A stretch of 64,000 bases of DNA, taken from the NCBI GenBank assembly GCA_032209605.1, contig JASFXZ010000014.1, forward strand, positions 16,945,231 to 17,009,230. Reading direction: 5' to 3'. The stretch comes from Mactromeris polynyma. Its lineage: Eukaryota; Mollusca; Bivalvia; Venerida; Mactridae. Positions 22,901 to 32,539 of the stretch are shown here, piece after piece. Numbering within the stretch: position 1 is the first letter of the stretch; every line of letters begins with the position of its first letter. The position numbers were made by a program, and so were the translations under genes. Under the pieces are notes generated by a model that saw only the letters and a list, made by a program, of their open reading frames with translations, was not told where the DNA came from and did not search any database.

Positions 22901-25900
22901 GTGAGAATGGCGTGAGTGTGTGCCTAGACGCCTAGGTGTGTGCTTGCTGTGAGAATGGCGTGAGTGTGTGCCTAGACGCCTAGGTGTGTGCTTGCTGTGA
23001 GAATGGCGTGAATGTGTGCCTAGACGCCTAGGTGTGTGCTTGCTGTGAGAATGGCGTGAGTGTGTGCCTAGACGCCTAGGTGTGTGCTTGCTGTGAGAAT
23101 GGCGTGAGTGTGTGCCTAGACGCCTAGGTGTGTGCTTGCTGTGAGAATGGCGTGAGTGTGTGCCTAGACGCCTAGGTGTGTGCTTGCTGTGAGAATGGTG
23201 TGAGTGTGTGCCTAGACGCCTAGGTGTGTGCTTGCTTGCGTTTGTTCGCTGTTTCTGTTTCTTTGGTTGCATAAATATAACACGCATTTTCTTATTTCAA
23301 TCCTACAATATAACCATACTTGTCACTAAGACCCAAGTTTGACATAAAGCACAGGAAATTGTCACGAGTCCTTTCCTTTTTTCCCATCTAGAATACAATC
23401 TAGTAGAAGGAACAAAGGGAGAGAACTATAGATGGGAAATAAAGGGAAAGAACTCGTGACAATCACCTGTGCACAGAAATGTCCGAGTGGCTATGAATGC
23501 GCTAATAAAGATCCATACGACTGTTTCATTTATCTCTCGAAATATTCTTTCACTGCAAAGTTATATACTCATATTAAATTCAAAATTGTTATAACCCATT
23601 CATTAAAAGGTTATATTTCATTACAGGGCGTGTCTTATGTATTTCACGGAGAACAATGTTCAAGACAACCGCTTTATCTTCAAATTTCCGGCTGCATTCC
23701 AGGTAAGTGTAGTAATTATTTGCCATTTAATTTACTGTTGAAAGAGTCCCAAACTATTATACAGAACACGAAAAAAAGAATGTACATCTCTACATGTACA
23801 AGGAAGGGAGGGGTAACACACTTCAAGAAATGTTCTTGTCCAATCCTCAATGTCTTGTCATACACGGGTATAGATATAAAAGTTCGTTTTCAAGTCAAGT
23901 ACATACATATATATTTAGATATAAATGGCTGTCTACAAGCCGCTTTTTTATAAATATATTAACTCACACTATTGAGTATAATTGCAAATAATAATCAATA
24001 AAATGAATGATTAAAACTATGCAGTGGCTACGGGTACGGATCCGTACCTCAAAAACCGTAGTCTAGGGGTACGGAAGTCCCGTACTCGTAGAAATCATAT
24101 ATTGGAAACACTACGGGTACAGTAGTCCTACGTACGTATGGCGAAAGTGATGAAATCATTGTTCACATACACCCTTGCATACCGTGCAAAGGTCTTCTCT
24201 TCTATGGTGATAGAATTGGCATGTTCCCTCAATACCATTCTTCATTTGTCGGATTTTCGAGCACTGAGTTCTTATTTTAATACAGTCGGACCGCGTTTAT
24301 TTGACAACCTTCTATCCGAATACTTGGTATCATCCGAAATAAATATCAGGTCCCGATGTATCTTCTTATGCACGTCGAATTGAAATGGGCTATTCGAAAC
24401 CATGTATTATTCGAAATAAAATTTCGGACACGATGACTTCGAATGAACAAGGTTCGACTGTACAGTAAAACCTCAATAATAAGACCACGATTGGGATCCT
24501 TGAAAATTGGTCTTAATTTTGAGGTGGTCTTATTATTGAGGTGCTCTTTAAGTGAGGTTTATTTGCTTTCAGAGAATGCTACACGAGAGACTTACAGATA
24601 TGGACTTGGGAATGATTCAGTTGATGTAACTGGATATCATGTTGATTATGTTGATTTCCAGTTTTATACCGCCGTTACCACGGATACATGTGTACCAGTT
24701 TCGCAAGCCATTATTGCAAATAAAGGTCGATCTACGTTAGGCAAACACTAATACAAATGGCTGGACTTGCTTTCCAGTTATCTCCCACCTTTTTAAATCT
24801 GTATTTAAGCGCCGCTGTACGATTTCCAACTTCTTCTTTAAGTGACCTCATTTTTTTAAGAAGACGTCACACGTGACGTCACCATGTACTGACAGTTAGC
24901 AATGTTTGCCCCATATGGAAATATGAAAACGAAGTGAGCATATGGAATAAATATTGTATCCTGCTTGCAAATATTGACATCACATGTTGCGTTTTCTTGA
25001 AACAATATGACTTACGGAAGAGGTTGTATATCCCACAGCACCTGCTCAGCGCTCATAAATCAATTTGAATGCATGCAACTTCAGTGCAAGACACTGCAGC
25101 ACATTTCTAATTGGTCATCCTAAGTTTCTTTTGTATATTAACTCTGACAGAAATCGTTATAAGCACATGTTTTCTACAACCATGTGTGGACTTGGGGTTC
25201 AACAGATTTAAGTATAAGTAACAATGAAGTGAACACATTTTAGTTTATTTGCAATTAAGTGCATTTATTGTGAAAAATACGACAATATAAGAAGTGACCA
25301 ATTAGGAAAACAGTTGACTGTATACAGACAAGTACTGACGTGTGCTTAAAGTAAAATTAGTCAAAACATGTACTGTCGATTCAAAATTAGTTTTTTTAGA
25401 ATTAGAAATTATTAGCAATGTTCTATGTTAAGTCAGCTGATGAAACTTTATACGAGTTACATCTCACCAATCTAAGTGTTGAGTACCTTGCCATAACACC
25501 GTTCGCTAGTCAAAAGAAAATATAGTTGTACTTTGCTTTACTAGAGCATTGATACATGTACATATGCATTTAAAAGAAACTTTGCTTTGTACAGTTTCTT
25601 CCAAAATCCCTGTTGAAATAACACTTGTTTGGGAATAGTAATTTCCTGCGTTAATTATGGATATTTTTCAATATTTAATACACGCAATGTAAGATATAAC
25701 AATAATTTGAACCTTCTGCCTGTCTTTGTCCATATAATTGTTCTTCTAGTTTTCAAACTACAGTCAGACCTCGTTTATTCGACAATCTTTTTTCCGAATA
25801 TTCGGTATCATCCGAAATAAATGTCAGGTCCCGATGTACCTTCTTACTCAAGTCCAAATGAAATGGGCCATTCGAAACTATGTATTATTCAAAATAAAAT

Positions 25901-27471
25901 TTTGGACCCGATGAATTCGAATGAACGAGGTCCGACTGTATATAGACCAGCACTGTCAAAAACTTATATGTAATTCAAATTGTGAAGTTGTGGTCAGCAA
26001 TGATAAAATCTTCTGCTTATGATGTTTATTCTGAATTTAAGTTTTCAAAGCAATTGGTTGATTTTTTTAAAAATCAAGTATAATTGAACTTCGTGACAAA
26101 TGATTTGCTATATGTACATGATTGTATTATCACATATGTTGGCTATTTGCAGATGGTAGTAGTAGCTCTACCGAGTTTCTTGTATACAGCAATGTGACCC
26201 CAGGTTTAAAGACGCGTTCAGTATTTGATATACCGGCCCAGTGTAAGGATGAACATTTGCAAGTAAGTGGTTCACAGTCACTTGGTTACCGTCATCTTTA
26301 GAATATAAAATACAAATTTTATAAATAGATACTCTTTATTTGTTCGGTGATAGTTAATTACGTGCTGTATGACGCATTTTCTGTTTGACTGTATTTTATG
26401 AAGTTATGTATCCTCAATGTTACTAACAGAATGATATTTTAGTTTAAACTAATTTATTTCACATTGATTGTTGGACAAATTCTAACAACTTACACAAATC
26501 ACTCTCAATGACTGGTTCCTGGGTAACTAACTAGTACTCGTGTCGAATCCAGGGATTGTGGGGTTCATATTAAAACCCGCTTATTGCCGGCTCGAACTCA
26601 CAACCTTTGTATCAGGAGTCATGCGCTCTACACCTCGACCACCACGTCTCCCTCGACCACTACGTCTCCCTCGACCACCACGTATCCCTCGACCACTACG
26701 TATCCCTCGACCACCACTTCTCCCTCGACCACCACGTCTCCCTCGACCACTACGTATCCCTCGACCACCACGTCTCCCTCGACCACCACGTCTCCCTCGA
26801 CCACCACGTCTCTCTCGACCACCACGTCTCCCTCGACCACCACGTCTCTCTCGCCAACCACGTCTCCCTCGACAACCACGTCTCCCTCGACCACCACGTC
26901 TCCCTCGACCACCACGTCTCCCTCGACCACCACGTCTCCCTCGACCACCACGTCTCCCTCGACCACCACGTCTCCCTCGACCACCACGTCTCCCTCGACC
27001 ACCACGTCTCCCTCGACCACCACGTCTCCCTCGACCACCGTCTCCCTCGACCACTATGTCTCTCTAAATAGACTGACAGAAAGAAAGATTAGTGTTCTTT
27101 ATCACTTTTTCATTTATTAAGATCGACTTCATTAAGTAGGGCATTGATAAGGCATTTTCAACCCATTGTAAGAAACTTTTTTTGGTATATACAGTTGGAC
27201 CTTGTTTATTCGACAATCATTTGACTTGGTATAATCTAAAATAAATATCAGGTGCCGATGTATCTTAGGCACGTCGAATTGAAATGTGTTATTTGAAATC
27301 ATGTACTATTCAAAATCAAATTTCGGACCCGATGAATTCGAATGAACGAGGTCCAACTGTATGAACATACTAGATGTATCTTAAACATGACAACTTCTGC
27401 ATCTTTATAATGATTTTTTTCAGACACCACAAGTAGGAAGAAAGAGGACGTTGCTCGGTATTGAGTATTGA
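19910..27471 (+). CDS. Ependymin-related secreted protein, six exons
   Basis: Exons: 19910-20059, 21997-22110, 23627-23702, 24573-24725, 26153-26262, 27424-27471. Phases join cleanly to 216 residues, a usual length for the family. Residues 1 to about 20 form a signal peptide, followed by CCPPTQWEA, the hallmark start of mature ependymin-related proteins. Further family-like features are the Cys in exon 3 (EQCSRQ and SGCIP), Cys in exon 4 (DTCVPV), and the FDIPAQC motif near the end of exon 5. Two Asn-x-Ser/Thr sites (NVS, NVT) and one NAT are present. The known family consists of secreted glycoproteins with a hydrophobic ligand pocket; function in molluscs varies. The exon 4 donor is a weak GTCGAT, supported only by phase and family continuity; otherwise the frame reads 8 more codons to TAA. 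Introns 1, 2 and 5 carry minisatellites and introns 3-5 carry MITEs. AATAAA lies at 27619-27624. Confidence 0.87.
20220..21232 (+). repeat. 21-bp minisatellite in intron 1
   Basis: About 48 tandem copies of a 21-bp unit (TTCTATATTCATAGCAAATG plus G), with variants TATTTATAGCAAATTG, TTATGTATTCTTAGTAAATG and a 22-base variant GTGTTCTATATTCAAAACA. The 22-base variant recurs at about 20383, 20659 and 20765, showing larger-scale duplication. The 7-codon period keeps several frames open on both strands (for example repeated ANGSIFI); these are not genes. It lies between exons 1 and 2 of the ependymin-related gene. Confidence 0.95.
21503..21575 (+). repeat. Dispersed repeat family A, partial
   Basis: TTTATGGTCGACCAGACCAT then TCCTTGCACCCCTATTCCCG matches the central block of the copy at 6137-6535. 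The rest of the family is missing. Confidence 0.5.
22123..22303. mobile_element. TA-flanked MITE, family P3
   Basis: It starts CAGAGTACAACCTCTCAAGA and ends with an inverted CTCTAAAGAGGTTGCACTG followed by TA. It begins only 12 bases after the donor of exon 2 of the ependymin-related gene. Confidence 0.65.
22790..23237 (-). repeat. 48-bp minisatellite in intron 2
   Basis: Nine nearly identical copies of a 48-bp unit containing GTGTGTGCTTGCTGTGAGAA, GGCGTGAGTGTGTGCC and the palindrome CCTAGACGCCTAGG (with TAGACGCCTA). The 16-codon period leaves a 166-codon minus-strand frame repeating [16 protein letters not shown]. Very low divergence between units indicates recent expansion or homogenisation. 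It is treated as intronic because the host gene reads through on the plus strand. Confidence 0.95.
23356..23468. mobile_element. Palindromic MITE, family S
   Basis: AATTGTCACGAGTCCTTTCC is matched inverted by GGGAAAGAACTCGTGACAAT, enclosing a copy of the AAGGAACAAAGGGAGAGAAC motif. It lies in intron 2 of the ependymin-related gene. Confidence 0.65.
24283..24562. mobile_element. Two MITEs abutting: family P2 then family P1
   Basis: A P2 copy (24283-24460, ending GGTTCGACTG) is followed immediately by TA (24461-24462) and a P1 copy starting CAGTAAAACCTCAATAATAA. The single TA serves as flank of both elements. The P1 copy lacks its right end (it stops near 24562), just 10 bases before exon 4 of the ependymin-related gene. 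Its remnant therefore supplies part of the sequence before the TTTCAG acceptor. Confidence 0.7.
25761..25938. mobile_element. TA-flanked MITE, family P2
   Basis: CAGTCAGACCTCGTTTATTC at the left and GAACGAGGTCCGACTG at the right are near-perfect inverted repeats, with TA on both sides. It lies in intron 4 of the ependymin-related gene. Confidence 0.75.
26505..26640 (-). repeat. tRNA-derived SINE next to the 18-bp array
   Basis: CTGGTTCCTGGGTAACTAAC, then GGCTCGAACTCACAACCTTT and AGGAGTCATGCGCTCTACAC give a reversed B box and A box. The reversed SINE head, ending CTCGACCACC, runs straight into the 18-bp tandem array. Confidence 0.55.
26632..27065 (+). repeat. 18-bp minisatellite in intron 5
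   Basis: About 24 copies of an 18-bp unit (CGACCACCACGTCTCCCT), with CACTACG, TATCCC and TCTCTC variants mainly toward the left and uniform units at the right. Five of six frames are open (Pro-Arg-Leu, Thr-Ser-Pro, Asp-His-Val and their reverse counterparts), a product of composition and period. None is supported as a gene. Confidence 0.95.
27192..27359. mobile_element. TA-flanked MITE, family P2
   Basis: It starts CAGTTGGACCTTGTTTATTC and ends with an inverted GAACGAGGTCCAACTG, with TA on both sides. It lies 64 bases before the last exon of the ependymin-related gene. Confidence 0.7.
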
Positions 27472-27544
27472 TAGTGTACACAAAATTAAACTGAATTCGT
27501 ACAACCAATGATGCGTTGTTCTTATAAGTATTACAAGTATAAAA

Positions 27545-27607
27545 GATTGTCACGAGTTCTCTCCATTTATCACTATTAGAATTATCTCCCTTGATCCTTT
27601 CTGTAAT
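27545..27607. mobile_element. Half of a family S MITE
   Basis: GATTGTCACGAGTTCTCTCC, then TTATC and TATCTCCCTTGATCC are the left arm of the family. No right arm follows. It lies in the 3' region of the ependymin-related gene, just before its AATAAA. Confidence 0.5.
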
Positions 27608-27618
27608 ATAACATGAAA

Positions 27619-27624
27619 AATAAA
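27619..27624 (+). terminator. Polyadenylation signal of the ependymin-related gene
   Basis: AATAAA, about 150 bases after the TGA at 27469-27471, before the 34-bp satellite begins. Confidence 0.5.
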
Positions 27625-27713
27625 ACATAATCAGACATATAGATCTACATGTATACCAGTACATATTTTGTTAACAAGCATGTGGAGGTGTACATCAATA
27701 AACAATTGAGCCC

Positions 27714-30700
27714 GTTAAGTACCTTATATATAATATTGTAGTAGCCACGAAAGTACTATGTACATAATATGGTAGTAGCCACGAAAGTACTATGTACATA
27801 ATATGGTAGTAGCCACGAAAGTACTATGTACATAATATGGTAGTAGCCACGAAAGTACCATGTAAATAATATGGTAGTAGCCACGAAAGTACTTTATATA
27901 TATTATGGTAGTAGCCACGAAAGTTCCATGTATATAATATGGTAGTAGCAACGAAAGTACCTTATATATAATATTGTAGTAGCCACGAAAGTACTATGTA
28001 CATAATATGGTAGTAGCCACGAAAGTACTATGTACATAATATGGTAGTAGCCACGAAAGTACTATGTACATAATATGGTAGTAGCCACGAAAGTACCATG
28101 TAAATAATATGGTAGTAGCCACGAAAGTACTTTATATATATTATGGTAGTAGCCACGAAAGTTCCATGTATATAATATGGTAGTAGCAACGAAAGTACCT
28201 TATATATAATATTGTAGTAGCCACGAAAGTTCCATGTATATAATATGGCAGTAGCCACGAAAGTACCATGTAAATAATATGGTAGTAGTCACGAAAGTAC
28301 TTTATATATATTATGGTAGTAGCAACGAAAGTACCATATATATAATAAGGTAGTAGCCACGAACGTACTTTATATATAATATGGTAGTAGTCACGAAAGT
28401 ACCATGTAAATAATATAGTAGTAGCCACGAAAGTACCATGTAAATTATATGGTAGTAGCCACGAACGTACTTTATATATAATATGGTAGTAGCCACGAAA
28501 GTACCATGTAAATAATATGGTAATAGCCACGAAAGTACCATGTAAATAATAAGGTAGTAGCCACGAACGTACTTTATATATAATATGGTAGTAGTCACGA
28601 AAATACCATGTAAATAATATGGTAGTAGCCACGAAAGTACCATGTAAATAATATGGTAGTAGCCACGAAAGTACCATGTAAATAATATGGTAGTAGCCAC
28701 GAAAGTACCATGTAAATAATATGGTAGTAGCCACGAAAGTACTATGTACATAATATGGTAGTAGCCACGAAAGTACCATGTAAATAATATGGTAGTAGCC
28801 ACGAAAGTACCATGTAAATAATATGGTAGTAGCCACGAAAGTACCATGTAAATAATATGGTAGTAGTCACGAAAGTACCATGTATATATTATGGTAGTAG
28901 CCACGAAAGTACTTTATATATAATATGGTAGTAGCAACGAAAGTACCATATATATAATAAGATAGTAGCCACGAACGTACTTTATATATAATATGGTAGT
29001 AGCCACGAAGGTAACGTATCTATAATATGGTAGTAGCCTCGAAAGTACTATGTGTATAATGTGGTAGTAGACTCGAAAGTACTTTATATATAATATGATA
29101 GTAGCCAAGAAAGTACAATATATATAATAAGGTAGTAGCCACGAAAGTACTTTATATATAATATAGTAGTAGCCACGAAAGTAACGTATCTATAATATGG
29201 TAGTAGTCACGAAAATACCATGTATATAATATGGTAGTAGCCTCGAAAGTACCATGTGTATAATATGGTAGTAGCCTGGAAAGTAACGTATCTATAATAT
29301 GGTAGTAGCCACGAAAATACCATGTATATAATTTAGTAGTAGCTACGAAAGTAACGTATCTATAATATGGTAGTAGCCACGAAAGTACCATGTATATAAT
29401 ATAGTAGTAGCCACGAAAGTAACGTATCTATAATATGGTAGTAGCCACGAAAATACCATGTATATAATATAGTAGTAGCCACGAAAGTAACGTATCTATA
29501 ATATGGTAGTAGCCACGAAAGTACCATGTATATAATATAGTAGTAGCCACGAAAGTAACGTATCTATAATATGGTAGTAGCCACGAAAGTACCATGTATA
29601 TAATATAGTAGTAGCCACGAAAGTAACGTATCTATAATATGGTAGTAGCCATGAAAGTACCATGTATATAATATAGTAGTGGCCACGAAAGTAACGTATC
29701 TATAATATGGTAATAGCCACGAAAATACCATGTATATAATATGGTAGTGGCCACGAAAGTAACGTACCTATAATATGGTAGTAGCCACGAAAATACCATG
29801 TAAATAATATAGTAGTAGCCACGAAAGTACCATGTAAATAATAAGGTAGTAGCCACGAACGTACTTTATATATAATATGGTAGTAGTCACGAAAATACCA
29901 TGTAAATAATATGGTAGTAGTCACGAAAGTACCATGTAAATAATATAGTAGTAGCCACGAAAGTACCATGTAAATAATATGGTAGTAGCCACGAAAGTAC
30001 TTTATATATATTATGGTAGTAGCCACGAAAGTTCCATGTATATAATATGGTAGTAGCAACGAAAGTACCTTATATATAATATTGTAGTAGCCACGAAAGT
30101 ACTATGTACATAATATGGTAGTAGCCACGAAAGTACTATGTACATAATATGGTAGTAGCCACGAAAGTACTATGTACATAATATGGTAGTAGCCACGAAA
30201 GTACCATGTAAATAATATGGTAGTAGCCACGAAAGTACTTTATATATATTATGGTAGTAGCCACGAAAGTTCCATGTATATAATATGGTAGTAGCAACGA
30301 AAGTACCTTATATATAATATTGTAGTAGCCACGAAAGTTCCATGTATATAATATGGCAGTAGCCACGAAAGTACCATGTAAATAATATGGTAGTAGTCAC
30401 GAAAGTACTTTATATATATTATGGTAGTAGCAACGAAAGTACCATATATATAATAAGGTAGTAGCCACGAACGTACTTTATATATAATATGGTAGTAGTC
30501 ACGAAAGTACCATGTAAATAATATAGTAGTAGCCACGAAAGTACCATGTAAATAATATGGTAGTAGCCACGAACGTACTTTATATATAATATGGTAGTAG
30601 CCACGAAAGTACCATGTAAATAATATGGTAGTAGCCACGAAAGTACCATGTAAATAATAAGGTAGTAGCCACGAACGTACTTTATATATAATATGGTAGT

Positions 30701-32525
30701 AGTCACGAAAATACCATGTAAATAATATGGTAGTAGCCACGAAAGTACCATGTAAATAATATGGTAGTAGCCACGAAAGTACCATGTAAATAATATGGTA
30801 GTAGCCACGAAAGTACCATGTAAATAATATGGTAGTAGCCACGAAAGTACTATGTACATAATATGGTAGTAGCCACGAAAGTACCATGTAAATAATATGG
30901 TAGTAGCCACGAAAGTACCATGTAAATAATATGGTAGTAGCCACGAAAGTACCATGTAAATAATATGGTAGTAGTCACGAAAGTACCATGTATATATTAT
31001 GGTAGTAGCCACGAAAGTACTTTATATATAATATGGTAGTAGCAACGAAAGTACCATATATATAATAAGATAGTAGCCACGAACGTACTTTATATATAAT
31101 ATGGTAGTAGCCACGAAGGTAACGTATCTATAATATGGTAGTAGCCTCGAAAGTACTATGTGTATAATGTGGTAGTAGACTCGAAAGTACTTTATATATA
31201 ATATGGTAGTAGCCATGAAAGTACCATGTATATAATATAGTAGTGGCCACGAAAGTAACGTATCTATAATATGGTAATAGCCACGAAAATACCATGTATA
31301 TAATATGGTAGTGGCCACGAAAGTAACGTACCTATAATATGGTAGTAGCCACGAAAATACCATGTAAATAATATAGTAGTAGCCACGAAAGTACCATGTA
31401 AATAATAAGGTAGTAGCCACGAACGTACTTTATATATAATATGGTAGTAGTCACGAAAATACCATGTAAATAATATGGTAGTAGTCACGAAAGTACCATG
31501 TAAATAATATAGTAGTAGCCACGAAAGTACCATGTAAATAATATGGTAGTAGTCACGAAAGTACCATGTATATATTATGGTAGTAGCCACGAAAGTACTT
31601 TATATATAATATGGTAGTAGCAACGAAAGTACCATATATATAATAAGATAGTAGCCACGAACGTACTTTATATATAATATGGTAGTAGCCACGAAGGTAA
31701 CGTATCTATAATATGGTAGTAGCCTCGAAAGTACTATGTGTATAATGTGGTAGTAGACTCGAAAGTACTTTATATATAATATGATAGTAGCCAAGAAAGT
31801 ACAATATATATAATAAGGTAGTAGCCACGAAAGTACTTTATATATAATATAGTAGTAGCCACGAAAGTAACGTATCTATAATATGGTAGTAGTCACGAAA
31901 ATACCATGTATATAATATGGTAGTAGCCTCGAAAGTACCATGTATATAATATGGTAGTAGCCTGGAAAGTAACGTATCTATAATATGGTAGTAGCCACGA
32001 AAATACCATGTATATAATTTAGTAGTAGCTACGAAAGTAACGTATCTATAATATGATAGTAGCCACGAAAGTACCATGTATATAATATAGTAGTAGCCAC
32101 GAAAGTAACGTATCTATAATATGGTAGTAGCCACGAAAATACCATGTATATAATATAGTAGTAGCCACGAAAGTAACGTATCTATAATATGGTAGTAGCC
32201 ACGAAAGTACCATGTATATAATATAGTAGTAGCCACGAAAGTAACGTATCTATAATATGGTAGTAGCCACGAAAATACCATGTATATAATATGGTGATTG
32301 CCACGAAAGTACTATGTATATAATATGGTTGTAGTCACGAAAGTACCATGTATATTATATGGTAGTAGCCTCGAAAGTACTATGTATACAATATGGTAGT
32401 AGCCTCGAAAGTACCATGTATATAATATGGTTGTAGTCACGAAAGTACCATGTGTATAATATGATGGTAGCCATGAAGATATCATGTCAATAATGTGACA
32501 GTAGCCATGTAAGCACCATGTTTGT
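27714..32525. repeat. 34-bp satellite array with higher-order structure
   Basis: About 140 head-to-tail copies of a 34-bp unit containing GGTAGTAGCCACGAAAGTAC and CATGTATATAAT in that order. Variants include ACTATGTACATAAT, ACTTTATATATAAT and AACGTATCTATAAT. Because 34 is not a multiple of three, three frames alternate and long minus-strand open frames (up to 231 codons of repeated TWYFRGYYHIIYM) appear; they are not genes. A 238-bp (7-unit) block starts at 27721 and 27959. A segment of about 1.25 kb at 27845-29097 recurs at 29953-31205 (offset 2108 bp, 62 units). 29637-29985 recurs at 31201-31549 (offset 1564, 46 units). 28864-29394 recurs at 31550-32080 (offset 2686, 79 units). The last 250 bp are degenerate. 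Confidence 0.97.
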
Positions 32526-32539
32526 AAATTGACAGTATA

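Noticed and set aside
22787..23287. 166-codon minus-strand frame repeating [16 protein letters not shown]
   Set aside because: Product of the 48-bp minisatellite in intron 2; no signal peptide, promoter or splice evidence.
26540..27120. Pro-Arg, Thr-Ser-Pro and Asp-His-Val repeat frames on both strands
   Set aside because: Product of the 18-bp minisatellite; five overlapping frames cannot all be genes and none has unique sequence.
27714..32525. Apparent family of repeat proteins (TWYFRGYYHIIYM) on the minus strand, or a CRISPR-like array
   Set aside because: The period is 34 bp with no unique spacers, and the frames only reflect the satellite consensus. The context is eukaryotic, so CRISPR is excluded.
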